Shown one piece after another: positions 23,849-35,415 of a stretch of DNA of 64,000 nt. Numbering within the stretch: position 1 is the stretch's first letter; the number at the start of each line of letters is the position of its first letter. Under the pieces are notes generated by a model that searched no databases, was not told the DNA's origin, and worked only from the letters and a program-made list of their open reading frames with translations. Origin of the DNA: Zygnema circumcarinatum (taxonomy: Eukaryota > Streptophyta > Zygnematophyceae > Zygnematales > Zygnemataceae); assembly GCA_037447605.1 (NCBI GenBank), contig CM074808.1, positions 2,123,635 to 2,187,634 of the forward strand, written 5' to 3'. The position numbers and the translations under genes are program-made.

Positions 23849-25484
23849 TCACTTGTTTAACCTCTGTTCGTAGAAGCCTGTAATTTGGTCAGCCACAGCC
23901 CAAACAATAGCCTGTCCTGGAGGTATCCGCATGAGGCGAGGCAGCAGGCCCTTCCAGAGGGCCAGCACGCCCTCTTCAGAAGCGATCCGAGCTATTGCAT
24001 GCACCATCCCTCGGTAACGCAGCTCCATGCCCGGCTGCCTTTCCTGGGCCATCAGCCTCGTCTTCACGACGTCAAATGGCCCTGTTGCAACGGGACCTGC
24101 GCATGTGTACATGATCCATCCGAATCCCACCATGAGGAGCCGAGTTTCTCACAGTCACACATGCTGCGGCACAGAACGGTATACACATGTAGCAGGTCGG
24201 TGGAGGAAATGCCAGAGCGAGGAGCAGTTTGCGGTGTCCTGCTCTCGAACTCCATTTTACAGGGAGAGTGAACAGACGTTACCTGCTGTGCCTGCCAAAA
24301 ACCCGGACAGCATTGACTGCCATGGCTGTAGCGTATTCCCGTCGCCCTCCACCTTCCTCCACAAATACGTGTCGATCAGGTTCTTGGTGGAAAACATGAC
24401 GGCTTGATTGGTCCCATTTCGACATACTGTTGGGAGGGCCCCTGCCCAGAGTCCGAGGACGCCCTCACCCCTCAATATGGTAGCAGCACAATTGATGGGC
24501 CCTTTATATCGCAACTGTTCCGGGGCGAGGCCCTTCTGTTGCTGCAGCCTAATCTTTACCACCTGAAATGAACAAGGGTAAAACAGACTTTACTCACTCA
24601 TTGCTCAGAATTCCCTAATTTTCTAATCATCGATAACACCAGTGTTGTGTCAACGATTCAGGACAAATTCTTCAGACAGTCCAGAAAAAGGCTTTGGTCG
24701 CGACCGATCGTTTTTACAACCGCACACATTCAAGATTGTTTTTGTAAAATTTCTTTATGCTTCTCAGGCGCTCGTCTCCAGCACATGGAGTTCATCATTA
24801 GTTTTTCTGAATCCCTTCAGCCCTGTCGCAACACTTATTCCCAAGGCCCTCCTACCATTTTCATTTTTTGAACATACGGCAAACACTCTTACAAAGCCAC
24901 CCGGCAGCAATGCTGCTTGGTTTCCAAAGTTTCATAGAAAAATAAACCCCATTAAGTTGCCGTTTATGTCCAACTCGCTTCTACCTGGTGCTTGCACTCA
25001 CCCCACAACTTTGCACAACCTTCATGAGCCAAAATCACGACGCCAGTGGAGAAGTGCTCCCAGGGCGCTGAAATGCCCCCGAGACGCTCACCTCGAATGG
25101 AGTGACGATCACCAGAGCTTCAACAACTCCTGCTCCAAACCCTGCTACCAGGCGCTGGCCCTGACCGAGCTGGCCCGTCTCTTTGTTTCGCAATGCAGTC
25201 TGAAACACGGCGTTCGTTCCCATCCGCAGGGCATACTTGAGCGTCAGATGTGTGGCAAAGGGGGTGAGCCCTTTCCACAGAGCCGCCGCACCTTCTTCCC
25301 TCAATATGGTCCGCCCGCAGTCCATGATGCCCTTGTACTGCTGCGCGCGGTCCAGCTGCAGCCGCGTCTTGATCACATCAATAGGCTGCAGGCAGGCTGC
25401 CTCTACGAGGCCGCCCAGGGACCCTGAAACCGCCTTCAAGGCCGGAGGGCTCACCTTCTTCCTCTCCTGCTCCCCACCCGCCAT
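23849..25484 (-). CDS. SFC1: mitochondrial succinate/fumarate carrier
   Basis: Three exons, 25092-25484, 24283-24562 and 23849-24096, give 306 residues, the usual carrier length. Each third has a carrier signature: CLQPIDVIKTRLQL, TPFEVVKIRLQQQKG and GPFDVVKTRLMAQ, each followed by a GLW/ALWKG loop (ALWKGLTPF, GLWAGALP, ALWKGLLPRLMRIPPGQA). The detail matches plant mSFC1 (At5g01340): ATHLTLKYALRMGTNAVFQT, NGTNQAVMF and LQPWQSMLSGFLAGTAGPVA. It exchanges cytosolic succinate for mitochondrial fumarate across the inner membrane, linking lipid mobilisation to the TCA cycle. Phases agree at both junctions (GAG|GTG; GCAG|GT). Two telo-box-like words lie 12-37 bases upstream of the start codon. Confidence 0.96.
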
Positions 25485-25495
25485 GTTCTCCGTTC

Positions 25496-25521
25496 AACCC
25501 TAATGTCCCTCCAAACCCTAA
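25496..25521. promoter_or_regulatory. two telo-box words in the SFC1 leader
   Basis: AACCCTAA at 25496-25503 and AAACCCTAA at 25513-25521 lie just upstream of the SFC1 start codon (25484, minus strand). Telo-boxes are known plant promoter elements of growth-related genes. Assignment is by motif and position only. Confidence 0.45.
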
Positions 25522-26059
25522 AAACTTCCAAATGCGAAAACGTCTACGGCCTGCACCAATTTAGTCCCGATCAGTCGCTCCTGCTTTCCGGAGACGCGTG
25601 CAGTGAACCTGCAGAGCGCGCAGTGGCGTAGGGCCGAGCCCTCTGAGCTTCTGCAGCCACCAGCCAGCATGCCCCTGCCGCGGCTATGGCGGCCCGCCCT
25701 CCGCCTCAGAGGCGGCGCCATGCCTCTGCTCCTCCCTTTCATTGCGCGGCGCCGCCTCCCGGGGAGAGGTCAGCCGCGCGCGCAGGCTGCCACGTGGCGC
25801 GCTCCGTCAGCCGCGCCGAGTCGGCGGGCCTTGGCGGCGCTGCGCGCGACACGTGGCAGCATGGAACGGGGAAAAGGGGCTGCTTAGCGTAGGTTCTGAC
25901 TGGACGGCCGACTGGGCCGCATGGAAACGGCGGCTCGGTTGAGCGGTTGCGATCTGGTCGGCGGAATTTGACGGCGACACGACCGAGCGAGCGAGGGTAC
26001 AAAGGGGATGTGCCCGTACACAAGTACGGATGGACTTCGCTGTAAAGTACTGTACTCTA
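25522..26059. other. GC-rich upstream region of SFC1
   Basis: A CpG-rich stretch with open frames on both strands that show no domain and are probably a compositional effect. A CCGTACACAAGTACGG near-palindrome lies at 26013-26028. It is the likely promoter and leader of SFC1. Confidence 0.35.
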
Positions 26060-26215
26060 CAGTCCCTAAAACCCTGCAGACCCTAAACCCTACAGGCCCT
26101 AAACCCTACAGACCCTAAACACCCGAGACCCTAAAACCCCACACCCTAAACCCTACAGACCCTAAACGCTACCGACCCTAAAACCCTACAGACTTTAAAA
26201 CCCTCAACTATAGCT
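26060..26215. repeat. degenerate telomere-like array (CCCTAAA type)
   Basis: About ten CCCTAAA or CCCTA words separated by CAGA, in loose 15-16-base units such as ACCCTACAGACCCTAAA. The plus strand is C-rich, so the G-rich strand reads in the direction of SFC1 transcription. It is degenerate and short, an interstitial telomere-like repeat or a telo-box cluster. Confidence 0.8.
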
Positions 26216-26223
26216 CCGTATTA

Positions 26224-26557
26224 TACACTTTTAGGTTCGATACAATGTATAATACAGTATTAATACTGTATTATACACTGTATAATACCTTAACGCAACT
26301 GTTAACAGCCGTACAATCGGAACATAGATATGTACGGAAATTATGTACGGAAGGGGTGTACCAGCATGTACGGACCAAGTCACACGTGTTGAGTGTTTGG
26401 CACGTGACGTGACTTGGCAAGTGCTGGAACTTCAATATTATAATCAATCTTTGTTCAACTAAGCACGAAAATAAAATAAATACGTTAAATACATTTAAAA
26501 TACACTGTATTTTTAAATGTTGTATAATACGCATGTATTATACAGTGTATTAATACA
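26224..26557. repeat. AT-rich palindromic region, possible MITE remnant
   Basis: Contains a perfect 32-base palindrome at 26246-26277 (left half TGTATAATACAGTATT) and, at 26521-26557, related words TGTATAATACGCATGTATTATACA and TGTATTAATACA in roughly inverted arrangement. GTACGG words lie between. The two ends may be decayed terminal inverted repeats of one element. Confidence 0.5.
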
Positions 26558-26608
26558 CAGACACAGACACACGCACGTATTAATACACCAAAAGGAGGAA
26601 ACTTTCAT

Positions 26609-26752
26609 TGAACTCGCGATGGCGAGGCCATCAAATGTACATGGACAAAGGCAAAATGTGGAACCACGAAGGACTGGTCACAAAGGACCAAAACACAATA
26701 ACACGAAGCTAGGAGCGGAAAACTACGCCTAGGCACAACAACGCAGCCCTAG
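26609..26752 (+). repeat. dispersed repeat, copy 1
   Basis: About 144 bases strongly similar to 37919-38062, starting GAACTCGCGATGGCGAGGCC and ending ACAACGCAGCCCT. The sides of the two copies are unrelated. No coding capacity or terminal structure identifies the class; it may be a fragment of a larger element that continues toward the gap. Confidence 0.8.
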
Positions 26753-26804
26753 AAGCAGCCGCGAAGGTCACCAATATGAGGCATGTCGCGAGGAGGGAGC
26801 GGCG

Positions 26805-27607
26805 NNNNNNNNNNNNNNNNNNNNNNNNNNNNNNNNNNNNNNNNNNNNNNNNNNNNNNNNNNNNNNNNNNNNNNNNNNNNNNNNNNNNNNNNNNNNNNNN
26901 NNNNNNNNNNNNNNNNNNNNNNNNNNNNNNNNNNNNNNNNNNNNNNNNNNNNNNNNNNNNNNNNNNNNNNNNNNNNNNNNNNNNNNNNNNNNNNNNNNNN
27001 NNNNNNNNNNNNNNNNNNNNNNNNNNNNNNNNNNNNNNNNNNNNNNNNNNNNNNNNNNNNNNNNNNNNNNNNNNNNNNNNNNNNNNNNNNNNNNNNNNNN
27101 NNNNNNNNNNNNNNNNNNNNNNNNNNNNNNNNNNNNNNNNNNNNNNNNNNNNNNNNNNNNNNNNNNNNNNNNNNNNNNNNNNNNNNNNNNNNNNNNNNNN
27201 NNNNNNNNNNNNNNNNNNNNNNNNNNNNNNNNNNNNNNNNNNNNNNNNNNNNNNNNNNNNNNNNNNNNNNNNNNNNNNNNNNNNNNNNNNNNNNNNNNNN
27301 NNNNNNNNNNNNNNNNNNNNNNNNNNNNNNNNNNNNNNNNNNNNNNNNNNNNNNNNNNNNNNNNNNNNNNNNNNNNNNNNNNNNNNNNNNNNNNNNNNNN
27401 NNNNNNNNNNNNNNNNNNNNNNNNNNNNNNNNNNNNNNNNNNNNNNNNNNNNNNNNNNNNNNNNNNNNNNNNNNNNNNNNNNNNNNNNNNNNNNNNNNNN
27501 NNNNNNNNNNNNNNNNNNNNNNNNNNNNNNNNNNNNNNNNNNNNNNNNNNNNNNNNNNNNNNNNNNNNNNNNNNNNNNNNNNNNNNNNNNNNNNNNNNNN
27601 NNNNNNN
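26805..27607. other. assembly gap (N run, 803 positions)
   Basis: Every base is N. Protein frames drawn across it are meaningless. The flanks are repeat-rich on both sides, which probably caused the break. Confidence 1.
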
Positions 27608-28159
27608 AGGGGAAGAGAGCCCCCAAGGAAGGGCTCTTTGCGCATCGAGTCCAGCCGCCGGTGGGAACGTCTTCAGAATCCCTACGTCTTCCGCTGCGCG
27701 TACCTCTGAATCCCCCGGATCCTGGCTCTATGCTGCAGGCAGACCCACAGCACCACCCCAACCCTACGTCAGTTTCAGCACGGACGCGCGGGTGGCCGTA
27801 CAGCACCTGCAACTAGCTCAGCAGTCTTCTCTTAACCCCACTTATCTTGTGCTACAGGACGCACTCCTCAGGGCGGTAAATACGAGGACCCCGGACTGTA
27901 GTAAGAAGCCTTCGTACGGCGCCGCTGGGGGCGACAGCCGACAGTAGAGCCACGACAAGAAAATCGCACGCGGCAATCCAACGGTCACGACGCTGCGAGG
28001 CAAACCGTGGCGCATCCAACGGCCGGTCACTCAATCTCTCGCACGCGGTAATCCAACGGCCGATGTGCGCCGGATGGGCGACGATTGACACATCCAGCGG
28101 TAGATCGCCAACTGCGAGGATGCCGTACTGTAGCCGAAAACCATGAAGCAGGAGCGTGG
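27608..28159. other. upstream region of the ZNHIT2-like gene with diverged 37-bp repeat copies
   Basis: ATCCAACGG(T/C)C words occur at 27976, 28014 and 28051, 37-38 bases apart, with similar spacer sequence (GCGAGGCAAACCGTGGCGC). This is the same period and core, in opposite orientation, as the 37-bp arrays at 35.6 and 37.1 kb. No protein-coding exon was recognised. Confidence 0.5.
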
Positions 28160-28221
28160 GGTTAGGACTCAGATTAGGGTTAACGTGAGGGTTGGCCAGA
28201 GAGTGAAGGGTAAGGTCAGGG

Positions 28222-28258
28222 TTTAGGGTTAGGGTTAGGGTTAGGGTTAGGGTCAGGG
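28222..28258 (+). repeat. telomere-like array (TTTAGGG then TTAGGG x4)
   Basis: One TTTAGGG heptamer (28222-28228) is followed by four perfect TTAGGG hexamers (28229-28252) and a TCAGGG. Looser TTAGGG/TGAGGG words extend left to about 28160. The tract ends 51 bases before the ZNHIT2-like start codon. Confidence 0.9.
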
Positions 28259-28309
28259 TTCAGGTTGCCGTGATAAAAAAGAGGTGCTTGCCATCTGGTA
28301 GGTGCTTGC

Positions 28310-30930
28310 ATGGGGGACAGCATGGAGGGAGCAGGGACAGGCGCTCTCATTTTAACTGGGGGAGCTTTGGAGGCGTCGGGAGCCATGGCGGGCCCTGAAG
28401 CCTTCCGCCTGCTGTGCAGAACGTGAGTTGGTCGTCGTTTGGGATGGATGATTGTGAGAATAAGCGGTCGTGCTGTTTCTTCTTGGGAATTGATACTGCG
28501 AAGAAATTGGGGAGTGATTGTGAGAGGATAACGAGCTTGTAAAGTGCATTGTATTGTCTAGTTCATGATTCGTTTGAGGTTCCGAAGTGGGAAGGAAATT
28601 TAAGTCTCCCATTAGTCCTTGTACAGTAGACCCCCAAAAAGTTATTCCCCAAAAATTAAGAGTCATTTAAATTTGTGAGCCCATCTTGGGCCAGTGAGAC
28701 AAGGCTATCACAGGTCGACCATTGGATAGGAAACTATGGCTAACCATTTAGCTGTCCAATGTTTCCGACCATTGGCGATGCAACTCTCATGTTGGAACTA
28801 TTTGAATGGTTGGCAACCATTGAATTCAATGATTCCAGCCATTGCTAATGGTTGGCTGGTCCAAAAGTTGCCAAACACAGCTATTGAGCTGTGCAGCTAC
28901 AGATGACGTGCTTGCACCTATTAATACGGTGTCTTTTAGCCTGGGTTGAAAGCTGCTGATGGACTGCAAGGTGGGCCTTGGACAGGTGCGGAAAGCAGTA
29001 TGCCAAGTATACCTGCCCTCGCTGTAATGCTCGCTCGTGTTCTCTCGTCTGCTATAAGGTGACTTCTCTCCAACCCGACAAGAACATTGCCTATTGCTGC
29101 CTGTGCTGAACATATCACTCACCAGGTTGTTGATGACCATTGCGGTCACATTTGACGAGAAGGATGAGAGACTGATGGTTACGGTTTGATCTTTGCCATG
29201 GGGAAAAAGTGTTGCAGAGCCACAGCAGCAGCTGCACAGAGGGCTTTTATCGGGAGAGCCTCGTAAGGGAGCTGCAGGGCATGAGGAGCTCTGGAGAGGA
29301 CAGGCAGCGCATGCTTGCCACCCTTCAGCGGTTGCACTTGCAAGACGAGGAAGGGGCTGCTGAAGAACTCCTCTTTGACGCCAGCGATGACGTTGAGAGT
29401 GAAGGTGATTGGCTGCGTATCACTATCAGCTTGTGTACTCTGTGATAGGGCGACCGATTGAGTATGTTTCTTGCAGGCATTGGTACCTTTCCCCGTCGTC
29501 TCCCTCATTTTTTGTGACTAGTCCCCTTGTTCCTTGGCATTTGCTTACATACTTTCGTGTTTTTGTTGAGTTCAGCGGAAGGCGACGACACGACCGTTGC
29601 AGGACTTTCAGCTGAAACCGTTGCCAAGGTGTTGGCAGGTGAGTTACGATGAGACAAAAAGTGGCCGAATTTGCCTTATAATTCAGAAAGTCATAACTAC
29701 CTGCGAGTTGATGATGCTTTATGGACTCTCAACCATGCGTATTGCCTTCGTGTGCATATGGCCAAATGTATGCCCAACTTAGGCCACCTACGACAGCAAG
29801 AAGCTAGATTCAACTTCCTAGTGAAGAGAAGCCAGCCAAGTCAACTCAGTGGTGCTTATAATGAGCCCAGGACTTGCGTGTTTTTGGTCCAACAGGGAAC
29901 GACTTGCTGCACACATGCTTTCACATTTGACGTGCATAACAATTTCGGTTTCTTTTCGTGCGCAGGCGAAAAAGAGCTGTCTCTAGAGGATTTGACGGCC
30001 GATGAACGTAAAGCACTGCGGAGAGCAGCAGTGACTGGAGAGCTAAGCCGCCTTGTGGATATCTGGCAGCCATGGTGGACCTTGCCTGGTGCAGCCTCGC
30101 TCTCCCTGAGTGGGAGGGGAATGGGCTTGGTGGAGGAGCAGACAGAAGATGCCGAAAGTGGGGCTGAGGCATCCTCGTTTCCACTACCGCCTGCAGCTGA
30201 CCTTCCACCATTGACGAGTTTATCACAGGGCACGCCGTCACCGCTGTTGAGCATCCATTTGATGGACATTCTCTATGCTTACTGTTTCACCCTTCGGCTC
30301 TACAATGGCGAATGGACCAGTGAACCAGCAGGGGCTGCTACTGCACTTTCAGGAGTATCTCCAGTGTTGGGCTGCTCAGCCACCCCTGAGACTGTGGATG
30401 AAGCTTTGTCGGAGTGTTTACAGCGAGTCTGCTCTCCAGAATGGCGCGATTGTGGAGGTGCGGAGTACGGTGTTTCTCTAATGAGTGATGTGACCACGGT
30501 CATGGGTTTGGGGCGACCCAGTGTTGTGCGAGCCTTGGCGGACATGCAGAGAATGGTGCAGGCGGCGATGTCAGTCGGCTTTGAGAACGTGAAGACGTCA
30601 CAAGTTGCTTCGGGCAAAGCGGTCTCTGCAGCAGGTGGCAAAAACGACCCTAAAAAGAGCAAACACAATGGCAGTCGCAACAGTCGGCGGCTCCAGCTTA
30701 TGAGCTACAAGCTGCAGTACTTCTTATCTTGGGCCAATGAGCAGCCACCAAACGTTTATACTGCAAGCGCAGCCCTTGTGCGGGCTGTCCACCAGAAGCA
30801 TATGGAACAGTTGACTGAACAGACAACTGTTGCAGGGACAACGGCAGCAAGTGTAGGCAGCTCGCACAGACCAGCGCTGCCAAGCAGACGTGCAAATCAA
30901 CCGTCCATAATAGAGTTGCCTGAGCAATAA
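28310..30930 (+). CDS. ZNHIT2: HIT-type zinc-finger protein, ZNHIT2-like
   Basis: Five exons, 28310-28422, 28986-29058, 29218-29404, 29576-29638 and 29966-30930, give 466 residues. The zf-HIT finger is split by introns: CRTCGK at the exon 1/2 junction, then YTCPRCNARSCSLVCYK, then SHSSSCTEGFYRESLV. The rest matches ZNHIT2: LSLEDLTADERKALRRA, the W-rich VDIWQPWWTLPG, LPPLTSLSQGTPSPLLSIHL and MDILYAYCFTLRLYNGEW. In other eukaryotes ZNHIT2 links the R2TP/HSP90 co-chaperone to assembly of the U5 snRNP. The C-terminal 150 residues are variable and basic. The first of three in-frame ATGs (28310, 28322, 28385) is used. The acceptor of exon 4 (29576, against 29618) is uncertain; both keep frame. The telomere-like array lies directly in the leader. 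Confidence 0.92.
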
Positions 30931-31229
30931 AGGGATCGCATTTCACTTTGGTGTTTGCCAAAAAATGTATTTCTGAGTTTTGAAGTGATTCCCGGCCAAA
31001 AACATTGATGAAAATGAATTGCATGATGCTGGAGATAGCAACGCTTCGCCTCGAGCCCTTCGATTACTCGTTTGCCTCAAAACTCTCATAATTAATTTGC
31101 AGGAAAAATCAACGGTACAAGGCGAACCAGTCCACAGGATCCTTGCATAGCTGGGAAGAAGTATAGATTCGGAACTCTAACCATGAGCAGCGAGAAATTG
31201 CATTTAAGCTCAGCTGCTTGCACCTCAAC

Positions 31230-32361
31230 TCAACTCACCTCAACTCCGACTTGCTCTGCGAGGATCACTCCGGCCATGGCATCCAAGTCGTGCGGAAAGA
31301 ATACTCTGCCCAAATACCAGCCAGGGCAATAAGGGGCATTTAATCCTCACATCAGCCAATGCTCCTGCCCTCATCAAACGCCAACAGGCACCATAAGCAA
31401 AAACCCCTTCCAAAAACTTGCTCACCTGCAGGTTGTTTCATATATGCTGCGAGCGAATCCTGGAACATCTGTGATTCCTCTATGCCCAGTCACAACCTCC
31501 ATCACCTGCCTGCAGCAGGCGCCCAAGAAGCCCAAATTGTCATCAACTTTCCCGAGCGTAGTCGAGATCTCTCCCCAAGACATTTTGACGAGTTATGAGG
31601 TAAAGGTTACTGCTATGCCTGTGCGATGGCTTACACCTCATTCGCACATGTGAAGGGAGCCCACCGGATGTGACAAGGCTCGTTGCGATTCTTCACGGTT
31701 GCCTCAAAGTCATGCTTCTCCTTCTTCTTGGAAGGCCAAGATGACGTCACATGGCCAATCCCGGCATGGGTTGAACGAATGTCGCAATAAGGCGAGTCAG
31801 TCTCCAACATGAGCCGGTCCACGGGTATCCCCGCCATTACTGATAAATTCTCCTCTGTCTTCAGGGAGCAGCCGTTTATTCCTGAAACCAAGCAAAGCCA
31901 TAGTCCTAATCAGACTATTGGCAATCAGGTTATTGAGAGACTCGCTCATGTTTTCCTTGACTTGAGAATTAGATGAAGCATAGAAAAGAAAATGCTGCCA
32001 GCACATAAAGACAATTATGTGCAGATTTCAAAGGCCGACGTACAACGGCGCACCAACCTATGAAGAGCTCTGGAAAGGCCAACACTTTATCGCGGTCTTC
32101 TGCTGACCCCGTGAATGAATGAACCACTCCTGCCTTGAACCTGGCCATGATTTTCCCTGCCTACAATTTGGCTCATCTATTCACCACTGTCTGTGCTATA
32201 AACTACTCACTACTAGATAAATAGCAGAGCTTACACAGAAATGAACTGCGTACACGTGCGCATCTGTACATGCAATGAAGTTCACAGCTAACACCGAGTA
32301 GGATATGCTGTTCTGAAGGACATACCCACACACATATATATATATGCAGGACATGAAGGGC

Positions 32362-32392
<31 letters not shown>

Positions 32393-35176
32393 TGCATACT
32401 CTGCTCTGTCCCCGCATTCACTGGCAACGGAAAGCTTCAGTGATCTTCAAAGGGCCCCTCACCTTTGCCTGTTCTTCTCCACTATGGCCAGAAAGTCATC
32501 TGTAGCCGCCCGCATGTGCAGAAACATTGGGAGCTTTGCAGCCTCTGCCAGCTCAAACTGGCGCTCAAACCATCTGCCCCTCCAATACTATTGTTTGAGA
32601 GGCAAGTGCGGCTAGCCCTGTGCTTCCACAACACTAGCACAATAAAAGACCTGGCTACTTGCATCAAGGGTGAAGTTTTTCTTATATTAAATTACCTCCG
32701 TTGAACATCGGCGGGGCAGAAGTGAAGCCTGTCATAGTCCAGCCCGCACTCCCCAATGGCCACAACCTGCAGCCCCCGCCCACCTCCCTCGACCATCAGA
32801 ATGTTACCTTCTCATCTTCCCCACTTCTCCATCTGTTCGACGGAAATACTTCAAGGTGCCTCTCTTTGTGTTTGCAGTCACCGTTCAGCCGTTTTTTTTA
32901 ACAATAACTAGCCTGTTTCTTCAGAACCCTTTCATTAGCCCTAGAAAGCCTTCGGCAGGCCGGCAGACCTTGCCTCGCGCAGCCCCTTCCTGTGCGAGCG
33001 TTGTGAGTTCTCGCAGATGACTCTCAGGGTCTGCGCTTCTTTCCAGCTCCTAATCCAGCAATAGCCGCACACTGCAAAGTCAGGGCTTAGTTATATAACA
33101 CTCCCCTGCCGATTTCTCTCAATCAATGGAAACAGAAAAACACATTGATTGGGGAGTCTACGAATTCAGACTTGCAGACGAAGGGTGAATAGAGCAGACG
33201 GAGACTAGCTCTTAAGTAATAATGAAAGATGCCCATGCGGAAAGATTGGCAGGTAGCCACAGTTATAGTTAATCTGGGATTCCGCTAAAGCTGAACGAGA
33301 CCAGGTAAGGATTCAGTCTGAGCTTGAACTGCTTGAATCTCACCAATGTGAAGCTATTATAAGAAAAGCACTGGGAGAAGTGCAATGTGGTTCTTGGCTA
33401 TAAATTTTTTGCATAATCCAGATGTCAAAGTTCAGAAGTTCGCAAACACCCAAAAAGGCACTCTGAGCCCCATTCCACTCACCATACATCGAGTCGGATG
33501 CACTCCCACAGTGCAAAATAGGCGCGCTGATAACATCAGGACAGTATGGCGGCGAGTCAGCACTCACATGGAACACACGACTTGCAGCTCGCCTCGACTT
33601 AGCGAGGGAAAACTCACAGAAAGTGTAAAAAGAATGCGAGCAGCTTGGTTTTCGTTTCTAATTTCTTTAAACGTTAGACACCAAAGTGTGAATGTGAATA
33701 CGCATTTGCAGCTGGATCATCGAAAGACACGTTCGAGCTCTTCAAGAAAAGCCAAACTGCACTTTGGTCATGTCTCAAGCTTGCAGAGTCACAATCCGAA
33801 TTCAAACTCTGTCGGACTCTGCGAACGTTCGGCTCAAGCCAAAACAGGACTGGGACTTCTTCACATAAAAAGGAGCACTTCCAGAAAGAAAGGCAGAGAG
33901 AGGTGACGGACCATCAGTGTCGGCCAGCGCCAAAGCCGCCCGCGATTCCTCCAAACTGCCTCCCGTCACCTGGTTGACAGTGAAATTAATGGAGCTGTTA
34001 CAAAAAATTTAAAAATGCCTTAAAAATTTCTTCATGGCGGGAGGGGGCGAGCCACAAGGTTCAATACTTAAAAGCACAGATGGAGCAATGTCTCAGCTCT
34101 CGAGGATCAACGGCCAATCTGGGTCTACAGTGAAAGCCCAGGAATTAAAAAGATTCCGAAGCTAGCGGTTTGGAGGCTCATTCTAATACTCGAACTTAAA
34201 GCATGCCTACTTACAACTAAGTTACTGCTTTAAGAGACTGACTTTTTAACGGCGGCATGGCGGGCGACGGACGAGGCATGGAGCGGCAGCCAATGAGAAG
34301 GCGCGGCTACATGCGGCTTAGAAACGTCCGTGTAAATCTAAGTGCAACAAACTAGCCGAAAAAAAAAAAAATGCATAAAGAATGTGGCACTGCAGAAGTC
34401 TAGCAAATGTATCAAAAAACAAAATAATGCAAAAGAACTCAAGGATCTGCACAACATAAATCTTCCAATTTTACCAGGCCACCAGACTTTTTCTTCCATT
34501 GCTATCAATTATAGGTTGCTTAAAAAGGGCCCTCCAAACGGTACCACAACTCACAATTATACGTTCCACACCGGCCTCCCAGGCTCGCAACAACACTGAC
34601 GAAATATCAGACGGGTGCGCTTGCTTGCCGTTGTACAGCCCCTTAAACATATCATCTGCAATTTGGCCGCCCTTTCCCAACCCATGTCAGCCAACAGCCA
34701 TGTTATGTTGCAAGTATTCTCGAATGATTTTTCCTCCAATGAAAGGTTGAGGGACGCGCAGGCTTGTCTCAGAGTTCAAGAAATCAACTTTCCCTCAACT
34801 AAACCCAAAATTATCATGGTACATCCGCTAAAGGTTACTCATCCCAATCATCCTATAAACACACGCGCCATTAATCAAATAATAATAATAAAAAAAGTGA
34901 GTCCTGGAAACTGAGTATATCTGTTGCACCTCCAGCATCAATGAGAGCCTTAGATGCGCTGGGTCTGCTCACCTGTCAAATTGGCGGCAATTTCTGCAAG
35001 TTAGAGCACAAATCATAGTTGATCAGAGTCCATTTTTTAGCTGCAAGTTAAAAGCATATGCACCCACAGCCTCTCAGCTCACAACGCCGAGAAAGCTGCA
35101 CGTGCAGAAACAATGCAGGAAAGCTAAAATGGAAGGGGGAGGCACCTATAAGCTTCACGGGCGCCCTGGAAGCCAT
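31230..35176 (-). CDS. TATDN1: TatD-family metal-dependent deoxyribonuclease (TATDN1-like), 12 exons
   Basis: Exons: 35146-35176, 34973-34993, 34555-34655, 33912-33969, 33483-33526, 32969-33049, 32696-32766, 32463-32573, 32058-32140, 31665-31881, 31426-31509 and 31230-31305, giving 325 residues with phase agreement at all eleven junctions. Motifs in order: IEIAANLTDDMFKG (the family's divergent N-terminal metal motif), VERIIVTGGSLEES, CTVGVHPTRC, VVAIGECGLDYDRLHFCP, LPMFLHMRAA, VVHSFTGSAEDRDKVL, INGCSLKTEENL, LMLETDSPYCDIRSTHAG and KNRNEPCHIRQVMEVV. It is a TIM-barrel metal-dependent hydrolase; relatives have 3'-5' DNA exonuclease or endonuclease activity linked to DNA repair and DNA fragmentation. 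Exon 2 is only 21 bases. The acceptor of exon 9 (32140) follows a weak tract but is the only one that keeps frame. Confidence 0.94.
32367..32393. repeat. CATACA microsatellite in a TatD intron
   Basis: Four to five copies of CATACA preceded by a short (AT)n run at about 32334-32345, inside the intron between exons 8 and 9 of the TatD gene. It is a simple repeat with no evident function. Confidence 0.85.
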
Positions 35177-35415
35177 GGCTGCTGCTCCTCCAGTAAGGCT
35201 TCTGATTCGACAATAACCTCTCTGACTGCCAGCTTCGGCCCTTCTGCGCGAGGAAAAGCCTTCACTGCTTCATGCGGGCGCCTTCACTCGGCCTCCCACA
35301 AAGCCAGCCTCCTGCTGCTCGGACTTGAACGCAGCGACAGCCAAGACTTCACCGAGCCAGTCCTTCACAGAGATTCTTATTTCTGCTCCAGCGCCAAAAG
35401 CCGCCCCTCACAGCC

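Noticed and set aside
25522-26023. Overlapping GC-rich frames on both strands upstream of SFC1
   Set aside because: Open in several frames at once because of composition; no motif, no splice-consistent exon.
26709-27816. Frames of about 300-370 residues crossing the N run
   Set aside because: More than two thirds of each is undetermined sequence; there is no evidence of coding on either side.
34471-34680. Longer version of TatD exon 3 reading past VERII into VSCGT
   Set aside because: A GTGAGT donor follows VERII, and the next exon at 33912-33969 restores the conserved VTGGSLEES.
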